Shown piece by piece: positions 1-7,966 of a stretch of DNA of 64,000 nucleotides; position 1 is the stretch's first letter, and each line of letters starts with the position of its first letter. The stretch spans positions 1 to 64,000 of the forward strand of contig NZ_JAJATX010000019.1 of the NCBI RefSeq assembly GCF_020866965.1. Reading direction: 5' to 3'. This stretch comes from Microvirga roseola. Lineage in GTDB: Bacteria; Pseudomonadota; Alphaproteobacteria; Rhizobiales; Beijerinckiaceae. The position numbers and the translations under genes were made by a program. Under the pieces are notes generated by a model that saw nothing but the letters and a program-made list of their open reading frames with translations, was not told the origin of the DNA and did not search any database.

Positions 1-82
1 CCTCCGAGCTGTCGAACATGCTCGGCACACAAGCAAAAGGCGCCGCAAAGCGACCCCGATTCTCTCGTTCCTTTGAAAGGCG

Positions 83-586
83 TCAGCCCAGGTTGACCTT
101 CGCTTGATCACCCGGATCGGGCTGCTGGCCCGTCGTGACGGCTTTCGCATAGCCATAGAGATGCACCAGGGTCGAGGACGGGCTGTCCCAGTATTCCCCT
201 TTCACCGGGTGGACACGAATGAGCGCGATCTGCGGATCATCGGTGCCTTTCGGGAACCACGCCCGCAGGGGCTCGGACCACTTCTCCTCGATCTTGGCCT
301 TGTCTCTCACGATCTCGGCCTTGCCCGACACTGAGACATAGTTCTGGTCATCGGGATCGGCATAGGCGAGGTTGACCTCGCTATCACGGGAGATCTCCGT
401 CATCTTGGGCGACTGGATCTGGGTGAAGAACCAGAGATCCCCATGCTCGTCCGCCTGCTGGCTGTACATGGGACGGCTATGGAGGGTGCCATCGGTATCG
501 ACGGTGGTCATCATGGCGATCTTTACGTCCTTGATCAGTTCGTAAAGCTTGGCAGCATTCGGATCGTTGTGGCCGTGCTGGTGCAT
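83..586 (-). CDS. Pyridoxamine 5'-phosphate oxidase-like general stress protein
   Basis: A 167-aa protein of the PNPOx-like split-barrel flavin-binding fold, closest in layout to the general stress protein 26 group. The body shows the typical opening helix (NAAKLYELIKDVKIAMMTT), the LHSRPM strand that contacts FMN, the LWFFTQ strand, and the VSVSGKAEIV strand. Family members bind FMN or a similar cofactor and are linked to stress, but the substrate is unknown. The reading frame is open further upstream to 643, but the ATG at 586 is chosen because a GGAG-type ribosome site (GAGGAGACGAGA) lies just before it and homology starts there. It is transcribed away from mrp, so 587-930 is a divergent promoter region. 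Family call is firm; function is not. Confidence 0.85.
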   Translation of the reverse strand: MHQHGHNDPNAAKLYELIKDVKIAMMTTVDTDGTLHSRPMYSQQADEHGDLWFFTQIQSPKMTEISRDSEVNLAYADPDDQNYVSVSGKAEIVRDKAKIEEKWSEPLRAWFPKGTDDPQIALIRVHPVKGEYWDSPSSTLVHLYGYAKAVTTGQQPDPGDQAKVNLG

Positions 587-930
587 TCTCGTCTCCTCGA
601 TCTCGTCACAAGCCCTCGGGCAAGCGGCAAGAGGAGTTGCCACCAGCCTTTGCCCCGCTGCGACACGACGCGGGCAACCGGCCGGCTAGGACCGGCTCTC
701 AAGGGACACGGTGGACAACGGACGAGCTATGGTTTGGTTTCGGGGCGCAGGAGGCTCCCGATCAAAGGCCTGAGAGCCATTGGGATCCTGATGGCGGATG
801 AAGACTGTCGCTGTGGTGGATGAGGCGCGAGAGCAACTTTCCCAATGCCTCTTTTAGTTCGGGCCCTTAACGAACCCCCTCTCAACCTTTAGATGACACA
901 GCAGACCGTGCCTCGAGCGGTCCCGGAGGT
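587..930. other. Divergent intergenic region, PNPOx / mrp
   Basis: About 340 bases separating two divergent genes. It must carry both promoters. Open frames crossing it have no recognisable protein content, and I see no clear operator. Confidence 0.5.
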
Positions 931-2064
931 ATGAACGTGGTGATTTCTCGCGATCATGTGCTGCAAGCCCTATCGACCGTGCCTGTGGACGCGGGCGGAA
1001 CGAACCTCGTCGCCTCGGGGAGACTGTCAGACGTGGTGGTGGACGATGTGGGACGCGTCATGTTCTCGATCACGATCAGCCCCGCCGAAGCCCCTCAAAT
1101 GGAGCATGTGCGCCAGGCTGCCGAAACAGTCATTCAGGGGCTGCCCGGCGTGAAAGGCGTCTTCGCCAGCCTCACCGCCGACAAGCCGGCTGGCTCCGGC
1201 GGCCCAGCTCCGTCCCCGGCAGCAGCCCAACGCCCGCGCTCGGCAGCCCAACCGAAGAACCAGCGAATTCCCGGAGTGCAGCATGTCATCGCAGTCGCCT
1301 CCGGCAAGGGCGGCGTGGGCAAGTCGACGACGGCATGCAACCTCGCCCTCGGGCTCAAGGCCGTCGGGGTCAGGGTCGGCCTGCTCGATGCGGACATCTA
1401 TGGCCCTTCCATGCCGAAACTCTTGGGCATCCAGGGCAAGCCACGCCTACTCGACAACCGCATTCTTGAGCCCATGGAGGCCTATGGCATCAAGGTCATG
1501 TCCATCGGCTTCCTGGTGGAGGAAGAGGCGGCCATGATCTGGCGCGGGCCGATGGTCATGTCGGCGATCACCCAGATGCTGCGGGAGGTCGCCTGGGGCG
1601 ATCTCGATGTGCTGGTGGTCGATATGCCACCGGGCACCGGCGATGCACAACTCACCATGGCGCAGGCGACACCGCTGGCCGGCGCCGTCATTGTCTCGAC
1701 GCCGCAGGACCTGGCGCTCATCGACGCCCGGCGCGGCGTTTCCATGTTCAAGCGAGTGGAGGTCCCGATCCTCGGCATCGTCGAGAACATGGCCACCTTT
1801 GTGTGCCCCCATTGCGGGCAGAGCTCACACATCTTCGGCCATGGCGGCGCACGCACGGAAGCGGAGCGCCTCGGCGTTCCCTTCTTAGGGGAGGTCCCGC
1901 TCAACATGTCGATCCGCGAGTTGTCGGATGCGGGGCGGCCCGTCGTCGCTGTCGATCCGGAGGGACCCCACGCCAGGATCTATAAGGACATGGCGCAGCA
2001 GGTCTGGACAACCCTCTCAGGCGGCAGTGCCGCGCGGCCCGCCCCCCGCATCGTGATCGAGTGA
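931..2064 (+). CDS. mrp: Mrp/NBP35 family iron-sulfur cluster carrier ATPase
   Basis: A 377-aa cytoplasmic P-loop ATPase that carries and delivers [4Fe-4S] clusters to apo-proteins. Residues 1-80 form a MIP18-like (DUF59) domain, 85-112 a Pro/Ala-rich linker, and 113-370 the Mrp ATPase domain. The deviant Walker A motif GKGGVGKS is at 125-132, and the CPHC pair that holds the bridging cluster is at C292 and C295. The switch region DMPPGTGDAQ is intact. The ATG at 931 sits only one base from GGAGG (925-929). A GTG at 937 (codon 3) has better spacing, so the true start may be two codons later. The gene leads a likely mrp-mobA-tusA operon, which fits supply of Fe-S clusters for molybdenum enzymes. 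Length and motifs are standard. Confidence 0.95.
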   Translation: MNVVISRDHVLQALSTVPVDAGGTNLVASGRLSDVVVDDVGRVMFSITISPAEAPQMEHVRQAAETVIQGLPGVKGVFASLTADKPAGSGGPAPSPAAAQRPRSAAQPKNQRIPGVQHVIAVASGKGGVGKSTTACNLALGLKAVGVRVGLLDADIYGPSMPKLLGIQGKPRLLDNRILEPMEAYGIKVMSIGFLVEEEAAMIWRGPMVMSAITQMLREVAWGDLDVLVVDMPPGTGDAQLTMAQATPLAGAVIVSTPQDLALIDARRGVSMFKRVEVPILGIVENMATFVCPHCGQSSHIFGHGGARTEAERLGVPFLGEVPLNMSIRELSDAGRPVVAVDPEGPHARIYKDMAQQVWTTLSGGSAARPAPRIVIE

Positions 2065-2074
2065 TTTCCGCCCT

Positions 2075-2707
2075 ATGCCCTCCTGCCCTCCCACTCTGGG
2101 CGTCATCCTGGCAGGCGGTTTGGCCCGGCGCATGGGCGGAGGTGACAAGCCTCTGCTGAAGCTAAAGGGCAGCTCTCTTCTGGCCCATGCCGTCTCGCGC
2201 CTCACGCCGCAGTGCCAGGGCGTGATCCTTAGCGCCAATGGCGACCCGTCCCGGTTTGAGAAGGCTGGCCTGCCTGTCGTAACGGATTCTCTTCCCGGTC
2301 ACCTAGGACCGCTTGCAGGCATTCTCGCCGCCCTCGAATGGACCGCCCTGCACCGGCCGTCCATCGAATGGGTGGCGAGCGCTCCGGGAGATACGCCCTT
2401 TCTGCCGGGAGATCTGGTGCCGCGGCTGCATGAGGCACGTCAAGCAGGCGGGCGGATGCTCGCCTGCGCCTCATCCGGTCCGCGGGATCATCCGGTCATC
2501 GGTCTCTGGCCCGTCGCCCTGCGACACGACCTTCGCGATGCCATAACTGTCAAAGGCCTGCGAAGCGTCCGAGACTGGAGCGGTCTTCATGGCGTAGCCA
2601 AGGCGCTCTGGCCCTGCGAACCCTTCGATCCGTTCTTCAACATCAACACGCCGGAAGACCTGATCGAAGCGGAAGCTCTTGTTGAGCGGCATGGCATCGC
2701 AATCTAA
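2075..2707 (+). CDS. mobA: Molybdenum cofactor guanylyltransferase
   Basis: A 210-aa MobA: it joins GMP from GTP to Mo-molybdopterin to form the MGD cofactor of DMSO-reductase-type enzymes. The N-terminus carries the nucleotidyltransferase signature LAGGLARRMGGGDK, with the GTP-binding lysine, followed by PLLKLKG. Further on are the SANGDPSRF segment, the metal-binding APGDTPF (canonical PCDxPF, with G for C) and the C-terminal FFNINTPEDL motif typical of MobA. It starts 10 bases after mrp and is followed by a TusA-like gene, so the three are probably co-transcribed. No molybdenum enzyme is encoded in the window. Confidence 0.93.
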   Translation: MPSCPPTLGVILAGGLARRMGGGDKPLLKLKGSSLLAHAVSRLTPQCQGVILSANGDPSRFEKAGLPVVTDSLPGHLGPLAGILAALEWTALHRPSIEWVASAPGDTPFLPGDLVPRLHEARQAGGRMLACASSGPRDHPVIGLWPVALRHDLRDAITVKGLRSVRDWSGLHGVAKALWPCEPFDPFFNINTPEDLIEAEALVERHGIAI

Positions 2708-2742
2708 GAAGCGGCTTTGGAGCATTGAACGGGAATCACGCG

Positions 2743-2970
2743 ATGATCGAATTGGATCTGTCGGGACTGAAATGTCCGCTGCCCGTTCTGCGTACCCGAA
2801 AGGTTCTTCTCACCCTTTCTCCCGGAGAGCGCCTGCAGGTGATCTCCACCGACCCCCTGGCAGGAATCGACATTCCCAACCTCATCCGGGAGACGGGCGA
2901 TGTTCTGGAAAGCCAGAAGCAGGAGGATTCCCGGTTGATCTTCCTGGTCCGTAAGACAGCCCCCGCATGA
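2743..2970 (+). CDS. TusA-like sulfurtransferase (SirA/YedF family)
   Basis: A 75-aa small sulfur carrier. The family signature LSGLKCPLPVLRTRK near the N-terminus includes the persulfide-forming Cys of the CPxP motif, and the rest follows the two-layer alpha/beta TusA fold. Such proteins pass sulfane sulfur to tRNA thiolation, molybdenum cofactor or formate dehydrogenase maturation. The third place after mrp and mobA favours a cofactor or Fe-S role (inference). The frame is open from a TTG at 2725, but the ATG at 2743 gives the usual family N-terminus (MIELDLSG). A strong hairpin begins at the stop codon. Confidence 0.88.
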   Translation: MIELDLSGLKCPLPVLRTRKVLLTLSPGERLQVISTDPLAGIDIPNLIRETGDVLESQKQEDSRLIFLVRKTAPA

Positions 2971-3000
2971 CTATGGCCCGGTCAGAACCGGGCCATAGTC
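2969..3000. terminator. Perfect 14-bp stem-loop after tusA-like gene
   Basis: Arms GACTATGGCCCGGT and ACCGGGCCATAGTC with a 4-base loop; the left arm overlaps the TGA of the upstream gene. There is no T-run on either side. It lies between convergent genes and may end transcription from both sides or protect mRNA ends. Confidence 0.7.
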
Positions 3001-3013
3001 GGCGCAAACTCGG

Positions 3014-3187
3014 TTACTTATTGCGAAGGGAATCCTTCATTCCGCCGATGGTGTTTTGAATTTTGCCCTCGGCCTTATCCATCTTGCCTTCGCTCTGCAT
3101 TTTCGAGTCGCCGGTCATTTTGCCGACACCTTCCTTGATGCGGCCCTTCATGTGCTTCATGCTGCCTTCAGTACGATCATCGTTCAT
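3014..3187 (-). CDS. CsbD family stress-response protein
   Basis: A 57-aa hydrophilic, Lys/Gly/Met-rich protein of the CsbD family, with the repeated K-x-EGKxxK pattern (GRIKEGVGKMTGD, SEGKMDKAEGKIQ). CsbD proteins are abundant, probably partly disordered stress proteins of unknown biochemical role. The ATG at 3187 is preceded by GAGGAG at ideal spacing, so it is preferred over an in-frame start five codons earlier. It is monocistronic. Confidence 0.88.
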   Translation of the reverse strand: MNDDRTEGSMKHMKGRIKEGVGKMTGDSKMQSEGKMDKAEGKIQNTIGGMKDSLRNK

Positions 3188-3531
3188 GCCTATTCTCCTC
3201 AAGCAAACAACTTGAGGAAAGAACGATCAAGAAAGTTAAGGGTTGCCCTAAATTCCATTTCGACCTTGAAAATCGGATGCACCTACAGCTTGTATGCTTG
3301 TCTATTGGGCAAATCATCTTACCTCAGCCGGTAAAATTGGCACTAAAAGATAGGCTGTGACTTGCACATCAGACCTGAGCACTGGATCATGTTGGCCAAG
3401 TCTTACCTGCCAGCCCTGTTCACCAAAAACGAAATTTCTCCTCTTTCAAAACAGTGAGGGGTGGACATGCCGGACCGCTACGCTAGGTCAGGAACCTTCT
3501 ATCAAATATAAGGTTATAATGATTCCAACGA
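3188..3531. other. Intergenic region, AT-richer than surroundings
   Basis: About 340 bases between csbD-like and the histidine kinase remnant, noticeably less GC-rich than neighbouring genes. It should hold the csbD promoter (reading left). No recognisable gene is seen. Confidence 0.45.
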
Positions 3532-4325
3532 GTGCCCGTGCCTACTTCCAGAAAGTCTTCCAAGCAGCCGCACAAGCCTGCAGGCTCCTCGAGGAGCCGG
3601 GCGGGCCAGGGCCGCGCTTCGCCACCGGTCGATCGCATGGCCCTTCTGGCGCACCAGATCAGGACACCTCTGGCGACCGTCACCAGCTTGGCACAGGGCC
3701 TCATGCGACGGGCCGATCACCTGAGCATCGACGAGATCCGGGGGCGTGCCGAAAAGATCTGGCGCGCCAGCCGGCGGGTTGACGAACTCGTCGAGACGAT
3801 CATGTCCTACACGCGCCTGAATGCTGGCGCGATGACGCTCAACCTCAGCTCGTTCAATCTGGACGCTTTGATACGCCGCGTCTGCCGTGAGGAAAGCAGC
3901 CACGAGCCGCACCGCCCGTTCAGCATCGACCTGCAGGGCCTCCCTACGCGGTTTCTGGGCGACCCCGTTCTTCTGGAGCAGGCCCTCGCAATTCTTCTGT
4001 CGAACGCGATGAAGTACTCGCCGCCGGAGGGCCCCATCAGCGTTACCGGCCGTGTCAGCGATGAAGGCATCGTCACCGTCTCCGTCAAGGGCAAAGGGAT
4101 CGGGATTTCCGAGCGGGACCTTCCTTTTCTCATGCAGCCCTTTTTCCGGGGGCAGAACGCCAAGAATATCCCGGGCACTGGCCTTGGCCTGAGCCTAGCC
4201 TAGCCTGGCATGTTCTCCGTCTTCACGACGGCAGCCTGGAGGTGCAAAGCCGCGAAGGCCACGGAACGACCGTGACCATGATGCTGCCGAAGGAGAGCCC
4301 CTCCGGATACGCGAACAGCATCTGA
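3532..4325 (+). pseudogene. Sensor histidine kinase, frameshifted by a pentanucleotide repeat
   Basis: Reads as a compact HisKA-HATPase kinase without a sensor domain. The H-box AHQIRTPL (His41 from the GTG at 3532), N-box LLSNAMKYSP, FFRG and G2 box GTGLGLSLA are visible, and the frame then stops at 4201-4203. The missing C-terminus (HVLRLHDGSLEVQSREG, ending near MMLPKES) lies in another frame from 4209 to 4325. The break coincides with three tandem AGCCT units (4192-4206); with two units the frames join as GLSLAWHVLRLHDG. The G1 box reads VKGKGIGI, with the usual Asp replaced by Gly, so ATP binding may be weak even in a restored protein. It may be decaying, or it could switch by repeat slippage. 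No response regulator is adjacent. The start is a weak guess (GTG, no clear ribosome site). Confidence 0.8.
4192..4206 (+). repeat. (AGCCT)x3 tandem repeat at the kinase frameshift
   Basis: Three exact AGCCT units. Three copies put a TAG in frame; two copies restore an open frame through the rest of the kinase domain. Confidence 0.85.
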
Positions 4326-4343
4326 GCGGGAGCGACGCGCTCC

Positions 4344-5597
4344 TCACTTGCGGATGAGGATGCCGCGGAAGTCGTTCACGTTGGTAAGGGTCGGCCCCGT
4401 CACGACGAGCCTGTCGAGCTCGGCGAACGCCGTATAGGCATCATTGCGGTCGAGATGCAGGGCAAGATCGATGCCCCTCGCCCGCGCCTGATCGTACAGG
4501 CTTGGATCGAACCAGGCTCCCGCGTTATCCTCCGACCCGTCGATGCCATCGGTATCGCAGGCGATCGCGGAGGCGGAAGGCCCGCCTTTCAGCGCCAGGG
4601 CCAGCGCCAGCAGAAATTCCGCATTGCGCCCGCCCTGTCCCTGACCACGCACCGTCACCGTCGTTTCGCCGCCGGAGAGAAGGACGCAGGGCGGACCGAC
4701 AGGCTCGCCATGCATAAGGACGGACCTCGCAATGCCCGCCATTGTGCGGCCGACCTCCCGCGCCTCACCCTCGACCGCATCGCCGAGGATGAGGGGTGTG
4801 AGACCGAACTCCCGCGCTTTTGCTGCAGCAGAATCGAGCGCCATCTTCGGGGTGGCGAGCATGTGGACCGCGCCGCCGGAGGCCGGCAGGTCAATGGCGT
4901 TTCGCCTGACAGCTTCTTCCACATGAAGCGGCACGTCGATGTCATAGCGGCGCAGGATGGACAGGGCCGTCTCCGGATCGATGCGTTCCGGAATGGTCGG
5001 ACCGGAGCCGATGCTGGACGGGTCATCTCCGGGCACGTCCGAGATCAGATAGGTGACGAGCTGCGCCTGCCCCACGGCGGCCGCGAGCCTGCCGCCCTTT
5101 ATGGCGGACAGGGACTTGCGCACGAGGTTCATCTCCCCGATGGGAGCGCCGGATTTCAGGAGCGCCCGGTTGAGCGCCTGCTTGTCGGCGAGGCTCACCC
5201 CTTCGACGGGCAGGGACAGGAGCGCCGACGCTCCGCCCGAGATGAGGCAGACGACGAGGTCGTCGGGGCCGGCCTCCCTCGCCAGCGCCAGGATGCGCCT
5301 GGCCGCCTGCAGCCCTGCCTCATCGGGCACCGGATGAGACGCTTCGACGATCTCGACGGAGCGGGTCGGGGCCGCATGGCCGTATCGGGTGACGACCAGC
5401 CCTTCGCAGGTGCCGCCGACCCGCGCCCAGGCCTCCTCGAAGGCCGCCGCCATGCGCGCCGAGGCCTTGCCGGCGCCAAGAACAATGGTCCGGCCCTTCG
5501 GCTTTTCGGGCAGGACCGCATCGAACTTTCCCTCGGGGAGAGCTGCGTTCAGGGCGGCCTCGAAGAGTGTCCGCAGGATTTCGGCATCGTTCGGCAT
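4344..5597 (-). CDS. Glycerate 2-kinase (MOFRL/TtuD type)
   Basis: A 417-aa cytoplasmic kinase of the GckA/TtuD family, which phosphorylates D-glycerate to 2-phosphoglycerate in the serine cycle, tartrate or hydroxypyruvate pathways. Visible family blocks are VLGAGKASARMAAAFE near the N-terminus, CLISGGASALLSLP, SAIKGGRLAAAVG with LISDVPGDDPSSIGSGPT in the middle, and the C-terminal MOFRL part LLSGGETTVTVRG, GGRNAEFLLALALAL, ACDTDGIDGSEDNAGAW. Length is typical. It lies 36 bases after galM on the same strand, so the two are probably co-transcribed. The pathway it serves is not evident from the neighbours. Confidence 0.92.
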   Translation of the reverse strand: MPNDAEILRTLFEAALNAALPEGKFDAVLPEKPKGRTIVLGAGKASARMAAAFEEAWARVGGTCEGLVVTRYGHAAPTRSVEIVEASHPVPDEAGLQAARRILALAREAGPDDLVVCLISGGASALLSLPVEGVSLADKQALNRALLKSGAPIGEMNLVRKSLSAIKGGRLAAAVGQAQLVTYLISDVPGDDPSSIGSGPTIPERIDPETALSILRRYDIDVPLHVEEAVRRNAIDLPASGGAVHMLATPKMALDSAAAKAREFGLTPLILGDAVEGEAREVGRTMAGIARSVLMHGEPVGPPCVLLSGGETTVTVRGQGQGGRNAEFLLALALALKGGPSASAIACDTDGIDGSEDNAGAWFDPSLYDQARARGIDLALHLDRNDAYTAFAELDRLVVTGPTLTNVNDFRGILIRK

Positions 5598-5633
5598 GGT
5601 GTCACTCTACGATAGAAACCGCATTCGTGAAGA

Positions 5634-6680
5634 TCAGGTCGTTAAGAACGGAATCCGCATGCGATGGCGATAGGTCTCGCCGGGCCTGAGCACTGCGGAG
5701 GGAAAATGCGGCACGTTCGGCGCGTTGGGATAAATCTGCGTCTCGAGGGCGAAGCCTGCATGCTTGCCGTAGGCTGCGCCGCCCTTGCCGATGGCGGGCT
5801 GCTTCTCGAAATGATTGGCCGTATAGAACTGCACGCCCGGCTGGTCGGTCCAGATCTCCAGCCCGCGGCCCGATTGCGGATCGACGGCCCGCGCCGCGCG
5901 GCGGAACGCTCCTCCTTCGCTGTTCAGGCAAAAATTGTGGTCGTAGCCGGCCTCCGGCAGCTGCGAGGTGTCGTCGATCATCGCGCCGATGGGCTTCGCC
6001 GTTCTGAAGTCGAAGGCCGTTCCGGCGACGGGCGCGATCTCACCCGTGGGGATCTTGCCGGGGCCGACCGGAGTGTAGCAATCCGCCTCGATCATCAGGT
6101 GCTGATCGCGAATCGAGCCGGAGCCGTGGCCCGCCAGATTCCAATATCCGTGGTAGGCCATGTTGACGATGGTCGGCCGGTCCGTCGCGGCCTCCATGAC
6201 GATCTCCAGGGCCGGCTCATCCACGAGCAGGCGGTAGGTCGCGGATGCGCGGACCTCCCCGGGATAGCCCTCGTCCCCGTCAGGCCGGACGAGGGTCATG
6301 CGGACGGCATGGCCGGACGAATCCGCCTCCGCCGTCCAGACCCGCTTGTTGAAACCCCTGAACCCGCCATGGAGGTGGCTCGGCGGCTCGTTGGGCGACA
6401 GGACGTACGTGTGGCCGTCGAGGGAGAACTGCGCATCGGCGATGCGGTTGGCGTAGCGCCCGCAGATCGCCCCTGCGGAGCCGCGGTAGCGGGTATAGGA
6501 TTCGATGTCGTCGTAGCCGAGGACGATGTCCTCCACCCTGCCCTGCCGGTCGGGGGCGTGGAGCTGGCTCAAGGCCGCTGCATAGGTGATGACGCTGGCC
6601 CTCAGAGAGCCGGCCTCGATCTCATAGGCCTCGACCGGCTGTCCATCGAATTCGCCGAAGGCCTTCCTCGTAACACCCAT
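5634..6680 (-). CDS. galM: Aldose 1-epimerase (galactose mutarotase family)
   Basis: A 348-aa protein interconverting alpha and beta anomers of aldoses. Family landmarks are GRYANRIADAQFSLDG, the PPSHLHGG loop with a conserved His, the catalytic-His segment MAYHGYWNLAGHG (usually H-x-YFNL), and the general-base segment FALETQIYPNAPN with Glu. The frame stays open upstream to 7913, but that extension is a shadow of other genes. The ATG at 6680 has GGAAG just upstream and matches family starts. It precedes the glycerate kinase in an apparent two-gene operon and may feed sugar catabolism or the polysaccharide genes downstream. Confidence 0.93.
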   Translation of the reverse strand: MGVTRKAFGEFDGQPVEAYEIEAGSLRASVITYAAALSQLHAPDRQGRVEDIVLGYDDIESYTRYRGSAGAICGRYANRIADAQFSLDGHTYVLSPNEPPSHLHGGFRGFNKRVWTAEADSSGHAVRMTLVRPDGDEGYPGEVRASATYRLLVDEPALEIVMEAATDRPTIVNMAYHGYWNLAGHGSGSIRDQHLMIEADCYTPVGPGKIPTGEIAPVAGTAFDFRTAKPIGAMIDDTSQLPEAGYDHNFCLNSEGGAFRRAARAVDPQSGRGLEIWTDQPGVQFYTANHFEKQPAIGKGGAAYGKHAGFALETQIYPNAPNVPHFPSAVLRPGETYRHRMRIPFLTT

Positions 6681-6950
6681 CCCGTCTTCCTGCCTGAGAG
6701 CTTGCCTGGATGGGCATTCCAACCATGAATGCCCGCCCGTGAACAGGCCCGGACGGGCGTATCCCCTCGAACATGCGCGACGGGCCTGCGTCCTCTTCCA
6801 AGGGTCTTTGACCCTGGCAGTCGTTGTGCTTAAAGCCACGATCTTAGCCGCCTTAGGATCACGAGAACGGCTTGAACGGAGCCGAAGGAAGTCCCTGCCC
6901 ATGTCCAAGATCCGCCAGCACCACATCCGCTCTTCTGTGGAAGCCCAGGC

Positions 6951-7748
6951 ATGAAGCCCCTGTCCCAGCTGTCCCTCGACCGGGCGCGCAAGGTCCGTGT
7001 CGTCCTCACCGACATCGACGATACGGTCACCACGGAGGGGATGCTCACGGCGAAGGCCTATGCCGCGCTCGAACGGCTGCAGCGCGCCGGATTTCTCGTG
7101 ATCCCCGTGACGGGCCGCCCGGCCGGCTGGTGCGATCACATCGCCCGCATGTGGCCGGTAGATGCCGTGGTGGGAGAAAACGGCGCCTTCTCTTTCCGCT
7201 ATGATCGGGCGGCCCGGAAGATGCACCAGCATTTCTGGGCAGCGCCTGAGGAGTTGAAGCGGAACCGGGAAAAGCTCGACGCCATCGAGAGGGAGGTCCT
7301 CGCCTCCGTGCCGGGCTCGGCGCTCGCCAGCGATCAGCCTTACCGGCTTGCGGATCTCGCCATCGACTTCTGCGAGGACGTGCCCGCCCTCCCGGAAGCG
7401 GACGTGGACCGGATCGTCTCCGTCTTCGAGAAGGCGGGCGCGCAGGCCAAGGTCAGCTCCATTCATGTGAACGGCTGGTTCGGCGATTACAATAAGTTGA
7501 GCATGGCGAGGACCCTGCTGGCGGACGCGTTCGACATGGCCTGGGCCGAGGCGCAGGAGGCCGTGGTCTATGCGGGCGACTCGCCCAATGACGAGCCGAT
7601 GTTCGCGGCCTTTCCGCTCAGCGTGGGCGTAGCGAATATCAACGCCTTCGCTCACAGGCTGACCCACAAGCCTGCCTATATCACTGAGGGCCATTCGGGC
7701 GACGGCTTCGCCGAACTGGCGACCCTGCTGCTCGGCGCGAGGCAGTGA
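6951..7748 (+). CDS. HAD-IIB family sugar-phosphate phosphatase
   Basis: A 265-aa haloacid dehalogenase-type phosphatase. The DxD motif is LTDIDDT (nucleophile Asp21, acid/base Asp23), motif II lies in IPVTGRPAGW, and motif IV is AGDSPNDEPMF. A cap domain inserted between motifs II and III, as in Cof, sucrose-phosphatase and mannosyl-3-phosphoglycerate phosphatase relatives, places it in class IIB. Substrate is unknown; a phosphosugar is most likely. The 270-base gap before it is shared with divergent galM. It is followed by a 218-base gap before the transporter operon, so it is probably transcribed alone. Confidence 0.85.
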   Translation: MKPLSQLSLDRARKVRVVLTDIDDTVTTEGMLTAKAYAALERLQRAGFLVIPVTGRPAGWCDHIARMWPVDAVVGENGAFSFRYDRAARKMHQHFWAAPEELKRNREKLDAIEREVLASVPGSALASDQPYRLADLAIDFCEDVPALPEADVDRIVSVFEKAGAQAKVSSIHVNGWFGDYNKLSMARTLLADAFDMAWAEAQEAVVYAGDSPNDEPMFAAFPLSVGVANINAFAHRLTHKPAYITEGHSGDGFAELATLLLGARQ

Positions 7749-7966
7749 CAGCTGCTCGAGCGGGTGACTTGAGGACCAGGACCGGAGCCGGGTTGTGCTT
7801 GCAGCCCGGCGGCACAACCCCAAGGATCTCTGCGACTTAAGGATAACGCCTCTCGCATTGCTGTGGGCCAAAGCGCCCTTAGTTCCCTTGACCGTGAGCA
7901 TTCGTGGCCCCACGATGCAGTCAATAAGACCGGACCACCCGGCTTCATAGGAAGGGAAGGAAATCG

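Noticed and set aside
3357-3782. Alternative frame as the N-terminus of the histidine kinase
   Set aside because: It does not continue into the kinase motifs and shows no sensor or membrane features; the GTG at 3532 is in frame with the H-box.
4455-5615. 386-codon plus-strand frame
   Set aside because: Antisense shadow of the glycerate kinase; no family features, Arg/Gly-biased composition.
6681-7913. N-terminal 400-residue extension of galM
   Set aside because: Reads through the antisense of the HAD phosphatase gene and intergenic DNA; the family start is at 6680.
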